Source: Streptomyces plumbidurans
GTDB taxonomy: Bacteria; Actinomycetota; Actinomycetes; Streptomycetales; Streptomycetaceae
Length of the DNA: 64,000 nt
NCBI RefSeq assembly: GCF_019857225.1
Contig: NZ_JAFJSY010000042.1
Location: 1 to 64,000 of the forward strand
Direction of reading: 5' to 3'
Shown here: positions 41,690 to 50,076 of the stretch, one piece after another
Layout: every line of letters begins with the position of its first letter
Numbering within the stretch: the first letter of the stretch is position 1
The notes under the pieces: generated by a model
What the model saw: only the letters and a program-made list of their open reading frames with translations
The model's database searches: none
What the model was told of the DNA's origin: nothing
Translations under genes and position numbers: made by a program

Positions 41690-43414
41690 TCAGCCCGTGA
41701 CGACCAGGCCGACGATCTCGTCGTCCGAGAACCACACTCGGACGTCGGGCCGTCCCCCCGCGAAGGCGGAGTGCACCGCCTGGCGCACCTCGGGGGACGG
41801 GTGGTCCAGGTTCCGCCAGGCGCCGGCCACGAACAGCCTCAGCCGCGGCGGGAGTTCGCGCGGATACGGCACCAGCTCGTCCCAGTACCGCTCGGCCCGG
41901 TCCGAGCCGACCGACTGCGGCAGCAGATGCGTGACCGCCGCCTTGATGTCCGGCCGGTTGCCGATCCGCTGGGAGGCGGGCCGCCCCGGTGCGTCCTGCT
42001 GCGGGGAGCCGGTGGCCCGCAGCACCTCACGGGCACGCTCCGGGGACATCGGCGGCAGGCCCGCCGTCGTGAGCATGCCCTGGAGGGCGGCCAGCGCGCC
42101 GACCACGACCGGGGAGGCGGCTGAGGTCCCTGAGAACGTGTCCGTGTACCAGGCGATCTCCTCGGGCCCGCCCTGCAGATCGCCGGGCCGGTCCCAGAAG
42201 CCGCCGGTGGTCGTGACCTCGCGGCCCCAGCCCTGGGCGTCCACCCGGGCGCCGTAGTTGGAGAACGCGAGCCTGGACCGGTCGGGTCCGTGGTCGCGGC
42301 CGTGGGTGCCGGGCGGCGGTGCGCCCGCGCCGACCAGGATCGCGCCGGAGGACTCGTTGGAGGGGTTGAACGGGTTGCGCCACCACTCGGGGAACTCGTC
42401 CGGGCGGCGTTCGTAGACCGCGTCGTCCAGCGACTCGGCGCCGTTGCCCGCCGCCTCCACCACGAGGACACCCCTGGCGGCGGCGTACCGGACGGCCGCG
42501 AAATCGTCCGGCCACCACTCCAGGGCGATGTAGCCGCGCTGGTCGTCGCGCTCGGCGTACTCGAACCGCGGCCCGGGGCGGTGGAGTTCGACCAGCACCA
42601 CGTCGCCGGGGCCGAGGCGGTCGGCCGATGCGTGGATCGCGGCCGCCGTGCCGATGTCCTTGACGGACGCGGCGCCGGTCACCGCCTCGGGCACGATGCC
42701 GCTCACGCCGTACTCGCCCCGGTCGCCGCCGATGACACCGAGGACGGCGGTGCCGTGGTTGCGCCAGGCCACATCGGTCAGCGGGGTGCCGACCACGATG
42801 CCGGCCAGCTTGGCGGCCAGGTCCTCGTGCCCCAGCTGCCAGGCGCCCTCGACGTCGACGATGGTCACCCCCCGCCCCGCACCACCGGGCCGGTGCCACG
42901 CCCAGTGGGCGTCGACCCCCTCCGGAGCGGGACGCAGATAGCCCTGGCGGCCGCTGAAGTCCGGTGTGACCGGGGTGCCTTCCTTCAGCCTGCGGTTGTC
43001 GTCGGCCACCGTCGCGGGGACGGCACCCGGCTTCACGTACGCGGTGTCGATGCCCGGCAGCGCGGCGATCCGGGCCCGCAGCTCCTGGGCGCGGCTCTCC
43101 CCGCCGCGCACGCGGTAGAACAGCGCGAGGTCGGGCGGCCCCTGCTCGCCCGGCGCGGGGGAGACCTGCTGGAGCCGCTCCTCGCTGCCGAACAACGGCT
43201 GCAACTGGAGCTGTTCGTCGCTGAGGAACATGTTGAGCGCGGAGAGGTCGGCGCCGGTCGCCGAGCGGACGCCCTCGGGTCGGGCGCGCAGCCGGGCGTC
43301 GGGGCTCGCGACGACGATCAGCTCCTGCTCGGCTCCTCGATAGGTGAATCCCGCTCCGTCGGGCCCGGGCCCACCGGCTCCGGGACCCTGTGCCGGCTGT
43401 ACCTGGTCGCTCAT
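41690..43414 (-). CDS. Cytoplasmic S8 (subtilisin-like) peptidase, 574 aa
   Basis: ATG 43414 is chosen over longer forms because GAAGGGAG lies 8 nt upstream and the added N-terminus would run into the promoter. Catalytic triad: Asp187 (VTIVDVEGAW), His220 (WRNHGTAVLGVIGG) and Ser431 (FSGTSAASP), with oxyanion Asn324 (EAAGNG). Residues 1-150 are a non-catalytic domain beginning with a Pro/Gly stretch. There is no signal peptide, unlike most Streptomyces subtilases, and no wall anchor. It is followed by the Q-rich gene. A long insert (about 330-420) separates the Asn and Ser motifs. Likely intracellular; substrate unknown. Confidence 0.88.
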   Translation of the reverse strand: MSDQVQPAQGPGAGGPGPDGAGFTYRGAEQELIVVASPDARLRARPEGVRSATGADLSALNMFLSDEQLQLQPLFGSEERLQQVSPAPGEQGPPDLALFYRVRGGESRAQELRARIAALPGIDTAYVKPGAVPATVADDNRRLKEGTPVTPDFSGRQGYLRPAPEGVDAHWAWHRPGGAGRGVTIVDVEGAWQLGHEDLAAKLAGIVVGTPLTDVAWRNHGTAVLGVIGGDRGEYGVSGIVPEAVTGAASVKDIGTAAAIHASADRLGPGDVVLVELHRPGPRFEYAERDDQRGYIALEWWPDDFAAVRYAAARGVLVVEAAGNGAESLDDAVYERRPDEFPEWWRNPFNPSNESSGAILVGAGAPPPGTHGRDHGPDRSRLAFSNYGARVDAQGWGREVTTTGGFWDRPGDLQGGPEEIAWYTDTFSGTSAASPVVVGALAALQGMLTTAGLPPMSPERAREVLRATGSPQQDAPGRPASQRIGNRPDIKAAVTHLLPQSVGSDRAERYWDELVPYPRELPPRLRLFVAGAWRNLDHPSPEVRQAVHSAFAGGRPDVRVWFSDDEIVGLVVTG

Positions 43415-43504
43415 CGGTACCGCTCCCTTCGGTTCGGTCCGTGCGGGTGCGCCGTCGCTGCACAACCAAGCACGCGCACGCCGACGCGTAAAGCCGGTTT
43501 CCGC

Positions 43505-43526
43505 CAACTTGGTTTGGAACAAGTTG
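43505..43526. promoter_or_regulatory. Inverted repeat in the subtilase promoter region
   Basis: CAACTTG (43505-43511) and CAAGTTG (43520-43526), perfect 7-bp arms with an 8-nt loop in a locally AT-rich patch 91 nt before the subtilase start. It could be an operator. No adjacent regulator gene is visible. Confidence 0.4.
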
Positions 43527-43601
43527 AATTGGGTAACGTGTGCAATCCGGCGTGAAACAGCCGTCACGCCTCAATCCGGCCAAAGCCTGTACACAGACGA
43601 A

Positions 43602-43626
43602 GGGCGGTGCGCCACGCGCACCGCCC
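43602..43626 (-). terminator. Terminator after PAC2 gene
   Basis: A 10-bp stem (GGGCGGTGCG with its complement) and a 5-nt loop, starting 7 nt past the PAC2 stop. Confidence 0.75.
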
Positions 43627-43632
43627 CTTTTC

Positions 43633-44613
43633 TCAGTCCTCCGAGGACTCGTCGTCGTCCTCGCTCGGCTTCGGTGGTTTCGGTGGTTTCGTACGGCCAC
43701 CGGGGTTGTCCCGCCGATAGGGCTGGTTCTCGCTGCCGTCCGCGGTGGCGTGACCGCCGGCGGCCGGACCCGACCCGTCCCGGCGGCGCAGATACCGCTC
43801 GAACTCGCGCGCGATCGCCTCGCCCGACGCCTCCGGCAGCTCCGCGGTGTCCCGGGCCTCCTCCAGCGTCTGGACGTACTCGGCGACCTCGCTGTCCTCG
43901 GCCGCCAGCTGGTCCACGCCGACCTGCCAGGCGCGCGCGTCCTCGGGCAGCTCGCCCAGCGGGATGCGCACGTCGATCAGGTCCTCAAGGCGGTTGAGCA
44001 GCGCCAGCGTGGCCTTCGGGTTCGGCGGCTGCGACACGTAGTGCGGCACGGCCGCCCACAGCGACACGGCGGGCACGCCCGCGTGCGTGCAGGCCTCCTG
44101 AAGGACGCCGACGATGCCCGTGGGCCCCTCGTACTTGGTCTCCTCCAGGTCCATGCGCCGCGCCAGGTCCGCGTCGGACGTGGTGCCGCTGATCGGGACC
44201 GGACGCGTGTGCGGGGTGTCGCCCAGCAGCGCGCCCAGCACGACCACCAGCTCCACGCCCAGCTCATGGGCGAAGCCCAGCAGCTCGTTGCAGAACGAGC
44301 GCCAGCGCATCGACGGTTCGATGCCGCGGACGAGCACGAGGTCACGCGGCTTGTCCCCGCCGACCCGGACCACCGAGAGGCGCGTCGTCGGCCATGTGAT
44401 CTTGCGCACGCCGGCGTCCATCCACACCGTGGGGCGGTTCACCTGGAAGTCGTAGTAGTCCTCGGCGTCCAGCGCCGCGAACACCTCGCCCTTCCACTCC
44501 CTGTCCAGATGCGCGACCGCGGTGGAGGCGGCGTCGCCGGCATCGTTCCAGCCCTCGAACGCGGCCACCATGACCGGGTCGATCAGCTCGGGTACCCCCT
44601 CGAGCTCGATCAC
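43633..44613 (-). CDS. PAC2 family protein, 326 aa
   Basis: GTG 44613 is preferred over the upstream ATG 44649, because AAGGAGG sits 5-6 nt before it and it gives the conserved start IELEGVPELIDPVMVAAFEGWNDAGDAAS. Core motifs include VWMDAGVRKITWPTTR, LVLVRGIEPSMRWRSFCNELL, VVLGALLGDTPHTRPVPISGT and PSVSLWAAVPHYVS-like PAVSLWAAVPHYVSQPPNPKA. PAC2 proteins act as proteasome-assembly chaperones in eukaryotes. In actinobacteria the role is unproven. The C-terminal 60 residues are charged and disordered. Confidence 0.94.
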   Translation of the reverse strand: MIELEGVPELIDPVMVAAFEGWNDAGDAASTAVAHLDREWKGEVFAALDAEDYYDFQVNRPTVWMDAGVRKITWPTTRLSVVRVGGDKPRDLVLVRGIEPSMRWRSFCNELLGFAHELGVELVVVLGALLGDTPHTRPVPISGTTSDADLARRMDLEETKYEGPTGIVGVLQEACTHAGVPAVSLWAAVPHYVSQPPNPKATLALLNRLEDLIDVRIPLGELPEDARAWQVGVDQLAAEDSEVAEYVQTLEEARDTAELPEASGEAIAREFERYLRRRDGSGPAAGGHATADGSENQPYRRDNPGGRTKPPKPPKPSEDDDESSED

Positions 44614-44797
44614 CCAGGCCTCCTTCCGACGTGCCCTCCGCTTGACCACCCAACCTTACGGCGTGCGGCGGGGGCGCCCGCAGCCCCCTTGCACGGGCGA
44701 GTGAACGGATCACTGCCCCGATCGCCACCCCGGGACACCCCTCGGCCGCGCGAGCCGGAACGGAGGGCTCCAGCGGACTTGAGGGCATCCTGGGCCG

Positions 44798-45469
44798 TCA
44801 CAGCGTCGAGCGCAGCCACTGTTCCACGCTCGCGATGTGCACCGTCGCCCACGACCGCGCCGCCTCCGCGTCCCGGTCGCGCAGGGCGGCCAGGATCGCC
44901 CGGTGCTCGTGCAGGGTGCGGCTGACCGCGTCCTCCTGGGTCAGCCCGCGCCAGATACGGGCCCGGGTGGTCGGCCCCGACAGGCCGTCCAGCAGCGAGC
45001 AGAGCACCGAGTTGCCCGAGCCCTGCACGATGCCGCGGTGGAAGTCGAGGTCGCAGGCGACCAGCTCCTCCACCGAGGGCGCGTTGCCGAGCTTGTCCAA
45101 CTGGGCCGCGAGCGCGTCCAGTTGCTGCTCGCTGATCCGGGCGGCGGCCATCGCGGTCGCGGCCGGCTCCAGAATGCGGCGCACCGCCAAAAACTCCAGC
45201 ACGGTGTCGTCGCGGTGGAAGTCGACGACGAAGCTCAGCGCCTCCAGCAGCAACTGCGGGTCCAGGCTGGTCACATAGGTGCCGTCGCCCTGCCGTACGT
45301 CCAGGATGCGGATCAGCGACAGGGCGCGCACCGCCTCCCGCAGGGAGTTGCGCGACAGTCCGAGTTCGGCGGCGAGTTCGCTCTCCTTGGGCAGCCGGTC
45401 GCCGGGGCGCAGCGCGCCGGAGACGATCATCCCCTTGATCTTCTCGATCGCCTCGTCGGTGACTGCCAT
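44798..45469 (-). CDS. FadR/GntR-family transcriptional regulator, 223 aa
   Basis: An N-terminal winged helix (IEKIKGMIVSGALRPGDRLPKESELAAELGLSRNSLREAVRALSLIRILDVRQGDGTYV) and a C-terminal FCD all-helical ligand domain with metal-type ligands (DLDFHRGIVQGSGNSVL ... HRAILAALRDRDAEAARSWATVHI). Proteins of this class respond to carboxylic acids or sugar acids. A perfect palindrome 20 nt upstream of its start suggests autoregulation. It is between the PAC2 gene and glpD; the hairpin at 45581 separates it from the glp transcript. The target genes are unknown. Confidence 0.92.
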   Translation of the reverse strand: MAVTDEAIEKIKGMIVSGALRPGDRLPKESELAAELGLSRNSLREAVRALSLIRILDVRQGDGTYVTSLDPQLLLEALSFVVDFHRDDTVLEFLAVRRILEPAATAMAAARISEQQLDALAAQLDKLGNAPSVEELVACDLDFHRGIVQGSGNSVLCSLLDGLSGPTTRARIWRGLTQEDAVSRTLHEHRAILAALRDRDAEAARSWATVHIASVEQWLRSTL

Positions 45470-45489
45470 GTCCGGCCTCCCTGTCGTTC

Positions 45490-45504
45490 AGACATCCGAT
45501 GTCT
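45490..45504. promoter_or_regulatory. Operator candidate for the FadR-type regulator
   Basis: AGACATCCGATGTCT, a perfect 15-bp palindrome (7-bp arms), 21 nt upstream of the regulator start. It matches the size and spacing of FadR/GntR sites. Confidence 0.6.
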
Positions 45505-45580
45505 CAGGCCATTATGGGGGTTCAGTGGGCTGAACGGGGTGCCGAATGCTCAGCTCAGACCCCGGAACACGCGGCCATGC

Positions 45581-45618
45581 GCGAGGGGCGGCTCCGTCGG
45601 CGCGGAGCCGCCCCTCGC
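45581..45618. terminator. Terminator after glpD
   Basis: A perfect 15-bp stem (GCGAGGGGCGGCTCC with its complement) and an 8-nt loop, 80 nt past the glpD stop. Confidence 0.75.
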
Positions 45619-45697
45619 ACGGGATCCGGCCTCCTAGGGGAGAGAGGCCGTTCCCCGGTCGTGCCGGTCCCGGCCAGGGCGAGGAACCGGCACGAGG

Positions 45698-47314
45698 TCA
45701 CTTCTTGTCGAGCAGGTCCTGCACCTTCGCCCGGACCTCGTCCGAGGCAAGTCCCCGGATCGTCAGCGTCGTACGGCGGCGCAGCACGTCGTCCGGCGTC
45801 TCGGCCCACTCGTTGTCCCGGGCGTAGACGACCTGCGCCCAGATCTCCGGGGCGTCCGGGTGCACCCGCTCGCCCAGCTCCGGGTTCTCGTTCGCCAGCC
45901 GCGCGATGTCGAAGGCCAGCGAACCGTAGTGCGTGGCAAGGTGCTTGGCCGTGTCGGCGGCCATCCGCGGCCCCGGCGCCGGGTTGTCCACCAGCAGCCG
46001 GTGCGCGACCGCACGCGGGTTGGCGACACCGGGCAGCGGCAGCTTCTTCGGCAGCGAGGCGATGGGCTCGAAGTCGTCGCCCAGCGGGGCGCCCGGCAGC
46101 GACTCCAGCTTCCGCATCACCGTACGGCCGATGTGGCGGAAGGTCGTCCACTTGCCGCCCGCGACGGACAGCATGCCGCCGCGGCCCTCGGTGACCACCG
46201 TCTCGCGCTTGGCCTTGGCCGTGTCGCCGGGACCGCCGGGCAGCACACGCAGACCCGCGAACGAGTAGGTGATCAGGTCACGGGAGAGCTGCTGGTCGCG
46301 GACGGAGAAGGCCGCCTCGTCCAGGATCTGGGTTATGTCCTTCTCGGTGACCGCGACGTCCGCCGGGTCGCCCTCGAACTCCTCGTCGGTCGTGCCGAGC
46401 AGCAGCATGTCCTCCCAGGGGAGGGCGAAGGTGATGCGGTACTTGTCGATGGGGGTCGCCAGCGCCGCCTTCCACGGCGAGGTCCGCTTCAGGACCAGAT
46501 GCGCGCCCTTCGACAGACGGATCGACGGTGCCGCATTCGGGTCCTCCATCCTGCGCAGGTGATCGACCCACGGGCCGGTCGCGTTGAGTACGAGCCGGGC
46601 GCTCACGCCGAACTCGTCGCCGGTGACGCGGTCGCGCAGCTCGGCGCCGGTCACCCGGCCCCGGGTGAAGCGCAGCCCGCTCACCTCGGCGTGGTTGAGG
46701 ACGACGGCGCCCGCCTCGACGGCCGCGCGGACCGTCATCAGCGCCATGCGCGCGTCGTTCATCTGGTCGTCGCCGTACACGGCCACGGCCTTGAGGTTCT
46801 CGGTGCGCAGTTCGGGCACGTCCTGCGCCGCCTTGGCGGGGGAGAGGAGGTGGCCGACGCCGTCACCGAACGCGGAGAGCGCGGAGTAGGCGAAGACGCC
46901 CGCCCCGAGCTTCGCGGCGCCGTGCGGCCCGCCCTTGTACACGGGGAGGTAGAACGTGAGCGGGTTCGCCAGGTGCGGTGCCACCTGGCGGGAGACCGCA
47001 CGGCGCTCGAAGTGGTTCTCCGCCACCAGCTTCACCGCGCCGGTCTGCAGATAGCGCAGACCGCCGTGCAGCAGCTTGGAGGAGGCGGAGGAGGTGGCGC
47101 CGGCGAAGTCGCCGGCGTCGACCAGAGCCACCCTGAGGCCGGACTGCGCGGCGTGCCAGGCAGTGGAGATGCCCAGGATGCCGCCGCCGATCACAAGAAG
47201 GTCGAACGACGCCTTGGCGAGCTGCTCCCGGGTCTCGGCGCGGCTCGCGGTGAAGCCGGAGGCCGGGCGCGTGCCCAGGGCAGGCACGGACTGCAGGGTG
47301 GACTGACTGGTCAT
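45698..47314 (-). CDS. glpD: Glycerol-3-phosphate dehydrogenase GlpD, 538 aa
   Basis: FAD-dependent enzyme that oxidises glycerol 3-phosphate to dihydroxyacetone phosphate at the membrane. The FAD-binding Rossmann motif (DLLVIGGGILGISTAWHAAQSGLRVALVDAGDFAGATSSASSKLLHGGLRYL) and the FAD/DAO C-terminal domain (GGMLSVAGGKWTTFRHIGRTVM) are clear. Length is normal for aerobic GlpD. It is the last gene of the glpF-glpK-glpD operon (S. coelicolor gylCAB), 49 nt after glpK. ATG start. Expected glycerol induction through GylR. Confidence 0.96.
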   Translation of the reverse strand: MTSQSTLQSVPALGTRPASGFTASRAETREQLAKASFDLLVIGGGILGISTAWHAAQSGLRVALVDAGDFAGATSSASSKLLHGGLRYLQTGAVKLVAENHFERRAVSRQVAPHLANPLTFYLPVYKGGPHGAAKLGAGVFAYSALSAFGDGVGHLLSPAKAAQDVPELRTENLKAVAVYGDDQMNDARMALMTVRAAVEAGAVVLNHAEVSGLRFTRGRVTGAELRDRVTGDEFGVSARLVLNATGPWVDHLRRMEDPNAAPSIRLSKGAHLVLKRTSPWKAALATPIDKYRITFALPWEDMLLLGTTDEEFEGDPADVAVTEKDITQILDEAAFSVRDQQLSRDLITYSFAGLRVLPGGPGDTAKAKRETVVTEGRGGMLSVAGGKWTTFRHIGRTVMRKLESLPGAPLGDDFEPIASLPKKLPLPGVANPRAVAHRLLVDNPAPGPRMAADTAKHLATHYGSLAFDIARLANENPELGERVHPDAPEIWAQVVYARDNEWAETPDDVLRRRTTLTIRGLASDEVRAKVQDLLDKK

Positions 47315-47363
47315 GTCGGGTACTTACTCCTCATCGGAGCCGGCCGGGCCTCGCGGGCCCGCG

Positions 47364-48902
47364 TCAGCTCTCGTCCTCGAGCCAGCCCATGGTCCGGTCG
47401 ACGGCCTTGAGCCAGTTCTTGTACTCACGGTCGCGGGTTGCCGCGTCCATGCGGGGGGTCCACTCGGCGGCCCGGCGCCAGTTGGCGCGCAGGTCGTCGG
47501 TGCTGTTCCAGAAGCCGACGGCGAGACCGGCCGCGTAGGCGGCGCCGAGGCAGGTGGTCTCGGCGACCATCGGGCGCACCACCGGCGCGTCCAGGACGTC
47601 CGAGAGCGTCTGCATCAGCAGGTTGTTGGCGGTCATGCCGCCGTCGACCTTGAGGGTCACCAGCTCGACGCCGGAGTCCTTGACCATGGCGTCGGCGATC
47701 TCCCGGGTCTGCCAGGCGGTGGCCTCCAGGACGGCGCGCGCGAGGTGCGCCTTGGTGACGTACCGGGTCAGACCGGCGATCACACCGCGGGCGTCGGCGT
47801 TCCAGTGCGGGGCGAACAGGCCGGAGAAGGCGGGCACGAAGTAGGCGCCGCCGTTGTCCTCGACCGAGAGCGCGAGCGTCTCGATCTCGGCGGCGGTGGA
47901 GATCAGGCCCATCTGGTCGCGCATCCACTGCACCAGGGAGCCGGTGACGGCGATCGAGCCCTCCAGGGCGTAGACCGTGTCCTGGTCACCGATCTTGTAG
48001 CCGACGGTGGTCAGCAGGCCCGCGTAGGAGTTGATGATCTTCTCGCCGGTGTTCATCACCATGAAGGTGCCGGTGCCGTACGTCGACTTGGTCTCGCCCT
48101 CGGCGAAACAGGTCTGGCCGAACAGGGCCGCCTGCTGGTCGCCGAGCGCGGAGGCGACCGGGATGCCGCCGAGCAGGTCGCCCAGGCTGCCGCCGGTGAT
48201 CTCGCCGTAGACCTCGGCGGAGGAGCGGATCTCGGGGAGGATCTGCAGCGGTACGCCGATCGACTCGGCGATCTTCTCGTCCCAGGCCATGGTGTGCAGG
48301 TTCATCAGCATGGTGCGGGAGGCGTTGGTGACGTCCGTGACGTGCTTGCCGCCGTTGACGCCGCCGGTCAGGTTCCAGATGACCCAGGTGTCCATGGTGC
48401 CGAAGAGGATGTCGCCGGCCTCGGCGCGCTCCTTGAGGCCCTCGACGTTGTCCAGCAGCCACCGGGCCTTGGGACCGGCGAAGTAGGAGGCGAGGGGAAG
48501 GCCGGTCTCGCGGCGGAAGCGGTCCTGGCCGACGTTGCGGCCGAGCTCCTTGCACAGGGCGTCGGTGCGGGTGTCCTGCCAGACGATGGCGTTGTGGACG
48601 GGCTCACCGGTGTTCTTGTCCCACAGCACGGTGGTCTCGCGCTGGTTGGTGATGCCGATGGCCTTGATGTCGTCCCGGGTGATGCCGGCCTTGGCGATGG
48701 CCCCGGCGACGACTTCCTGGACGTTGGTCCAGATCTCCGTGGCGTCGTGCTCGACCCAGCCCGGCTTCGGGAAGATCTGCTCGTGCTCCTTCTGGTCGAC
48801 GGAGACGATACGGCCGTCCTTGTCGAAGACGATGCAGCGGCTGGAGGTGGTGCCCTGGTCGATCGCGGCGATGAAGGGGCCGGCGGTGTGCGCGTCGGTC
48901 AC
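47364..48902 (-). CDS. glpK: Glycerol kinase GlpK, 512 aa
   Basis: FGGY-family kinase; starts at GTG with AGGAG 6 nt upstream. The phosphate-binding loop (AAIDQGTTSSRCIVFDKDGR), FGGY signatures (YGTGTFMVMNTGEKI and GGMTANNLLMQTLSDVLDAPVVRP) and KWTTF-independent glycerol site residues (NQRETTVLWDKNTGEPVHNAIVWQDTRT) are all present. It phosphorylates glycerol entering through GlpF. Length matches the family (about 500). It lies 51 nt after glpF and before glpD in a canonical gyl operon. Confidence 0.97.
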   Translation of the reverse strand: MTDAHTAGPFIAAIDQGTTSSRCIVFDKDGRIVSVDQKEHEQIFPKPGWVEHDATEIWTNVQEVVAGAIAKAGITRDDIKAIGITNQRETTVLWDKNTGEPVHNAIVWQDTRTDALCKELGRNVGQDRFRRETGLPLASYFAGPKARWLLDNVEGLKERAEAGDILFGTMDTWVIWNLTGGVNGGKHVTDVTNASRTMLMNLHTMAWDEKIAESIGVPLQILPEIRSSAEVYGEITGGSLGDLLGGIPVASALGDQQAALFGQTCFAEGETKSTYGTGTFMVMNTGEKIINSYAGLLTTVGYKIGDQDTVYALEGSIAVTGSLVQWMRDQMGLISTAAEIETLALSVEDNGGAYFVPAFSGLFAPHWNADARGVIAGLTRYVTKAHLARAVLEATAWQTREIADAMVKDSGVELVTLKVDGGMTANNLLMQTLSDVLDAPVVRPMVAETTCLGAAYAAGLAVGFWNSTDDLRANWRRAAEWTPRMDAATRDREYKNWLKAVDRTMGWLEDES

Positions 48903-48953
48903 TGTGTGCTCCTGGGATGTGCTGAGTTGGGAGGGACTGTTCTACCGGTGCCT

Positions 48954-49748
48954 TTAAGCAAAAGCGACGTTGTAGATGCCTGCAGCGATCGCGCCGCCGA
49001 TCAGCGGACCGACCACCGGGACCCAGGCGTAGCCCCAGTCGGAGCCGCCCTTGTTGGGCAGGGGCAGGAGGGCGTGCACGATGCGCGGACCCAGGTCACG
49101 GGCCGGGTTGATCGCGTAGCCCGTCGGGCCGCCGAGCGAGAGGCCGATGGCGACGACCACGAGAGCGGTGATCAGACCGCCCAGGACGCCGAGTCCGTCG
49201 CCCTTGGCGTTCAGGCCCTGTGTGAGCACGGCGAGGACCAGCACGATGGTGCCGACGATCTCCGTGAGGAGGTTCTGCACCGCGTGCCGGATCTCCGGAC
49301 CGGTGGAGAAGATGCCCAGGACCGGGCCCGCGCCCGTCTCCTGCGCCTCGACCGCCTTGACCTTGGTGGCCTGTGCGCCCGGACCGCCGACGATCTCCTT
49401 GTCGGTCAGGTGCGCGTGGAACTGGCCGTAGTAGGCGACCCACACCAGGGTCGCGCCGATCATGGCGCCGAGCAGCTGGCCGGCGAAGTAGACCGGAACG
49501 TTGCTCCAGTCGCTGTCCTTGATGGCCAGGGCGACGGTGACGGCGGGGTTGAGATGGGCGCCGGAGAGCGGGCCGGAGATGTAGACGGCCGTCATGACGG
49601 CGAAGCCCCACCCGAAGGCGATGGCGAGCCAGCCCGCGTTACGGGCCTTGGAGGCCTTCAGCGTCACGGCGGCGCAGACGCCACCGCCGAGCAGGATGAG
49701 TATGGCGGTACCTATGGTCTCGCCGATGAAGATGTCGGAGCTGGACAC
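48954..49748 (-). CDS. glpF: Glycerol uptake facilitator GlpF (MIP family), 264 aa
   Basis: GTG 49748 (AAGGAG 6 nt upstream) gives the proper N-terminus SSSDIFIGETIGTAILILLGGGVCAAVTL; the longer ATG frame would add an unstructured 46 residues over the operator. Six membrane helices with both pore motifs, HLNPAVT and INPARDLGPR. The Asp after the second NPAR is typical of glycerol facilitators, not water-only channels. First gene of the glp operon. The 328-nt upstream region carries a GylR-type site. Confidence 0.95.
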   Translation of the reverse strand: MSSSDIFIGETIGTAILILLGGGVCAAVTLKASKARNAGWLAIAFGWGFAVMTAVYISGPLSGAHLNPAVTVALAIKDSDWSNVPVYFAGQLLGAMIGATLVWVAYYGQFHAHLTDKEIVGGPGAQATKVKAVEAQETGAGPVLGIFSTGPEIRHAVQNLLTEIVGTIVLVLAVLTQGLNAKGDGLGVLGGLITALVVVAIGLSLGGPTGYAINPARDLGPRIVHALLPLPNKGGSDWGYAWVPVVGPLIGGAIAAGIYNVAFA

Positions 49749-50076
49749 CCGCGACTCCTTTGTCCTTCGTCCAGGGGACCGAACCCCGGGTCCCTCCGGG
49801 AGTTCGAGCTGCCCTCGGGGGTGAGGGCGATCTCGGCCCTTGGCGTTGTCACACTCTAACGCGTATTGCCGGTAGGTGTTCGACAATGCCGACCGATGGA
49901 CGGGAGTCTTGCTCCGCCGTCAGCCGCCCGTCAAGGGTCGTGTTGTCGAAAGCACGATCGTTACCGATCCCCACAAGCTGACGATCTTGCAGGTCAGGTG
50001 CGGTCGGATGCGTACGGAGGGGTAACAAGCACGGTGCGTACCGACCGGACGGTCCGGCCGCGGGGGGTGCCGGGGT
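49749..50076. other. Intergenic glpF promoter region (328 bp)
   Basis: No gene seen. It holds the glpF leader, a GylR-type operator at 49877-49894, a short direct echo of that site (TTGCCGGTAGGTG at 49866), and the 3' flank of gylR. A longer in-frame extension of glpF crosses it but lacks a ribosome site. Confidence 0.6.
49877..49894. promoter_or_regulatory. GylR operator candidate upstream of glpF
   Basis: TGTTCGACAATGCCGACC, nearly the same as the site in front of gylR (TGTTCGGCAATGTCGAAC): 15 of 18 positions match. It lies about 130 nt upstream of the glpF start. Confidence 0.65.

Noticed and set aside
49749..49886. Extended glpF N-terminus (46 extra residues)
   Set aside because: The extension crosses the GylR-type operator, has no ribosome site, and a good AAGGAG site precedes GTG 49748.
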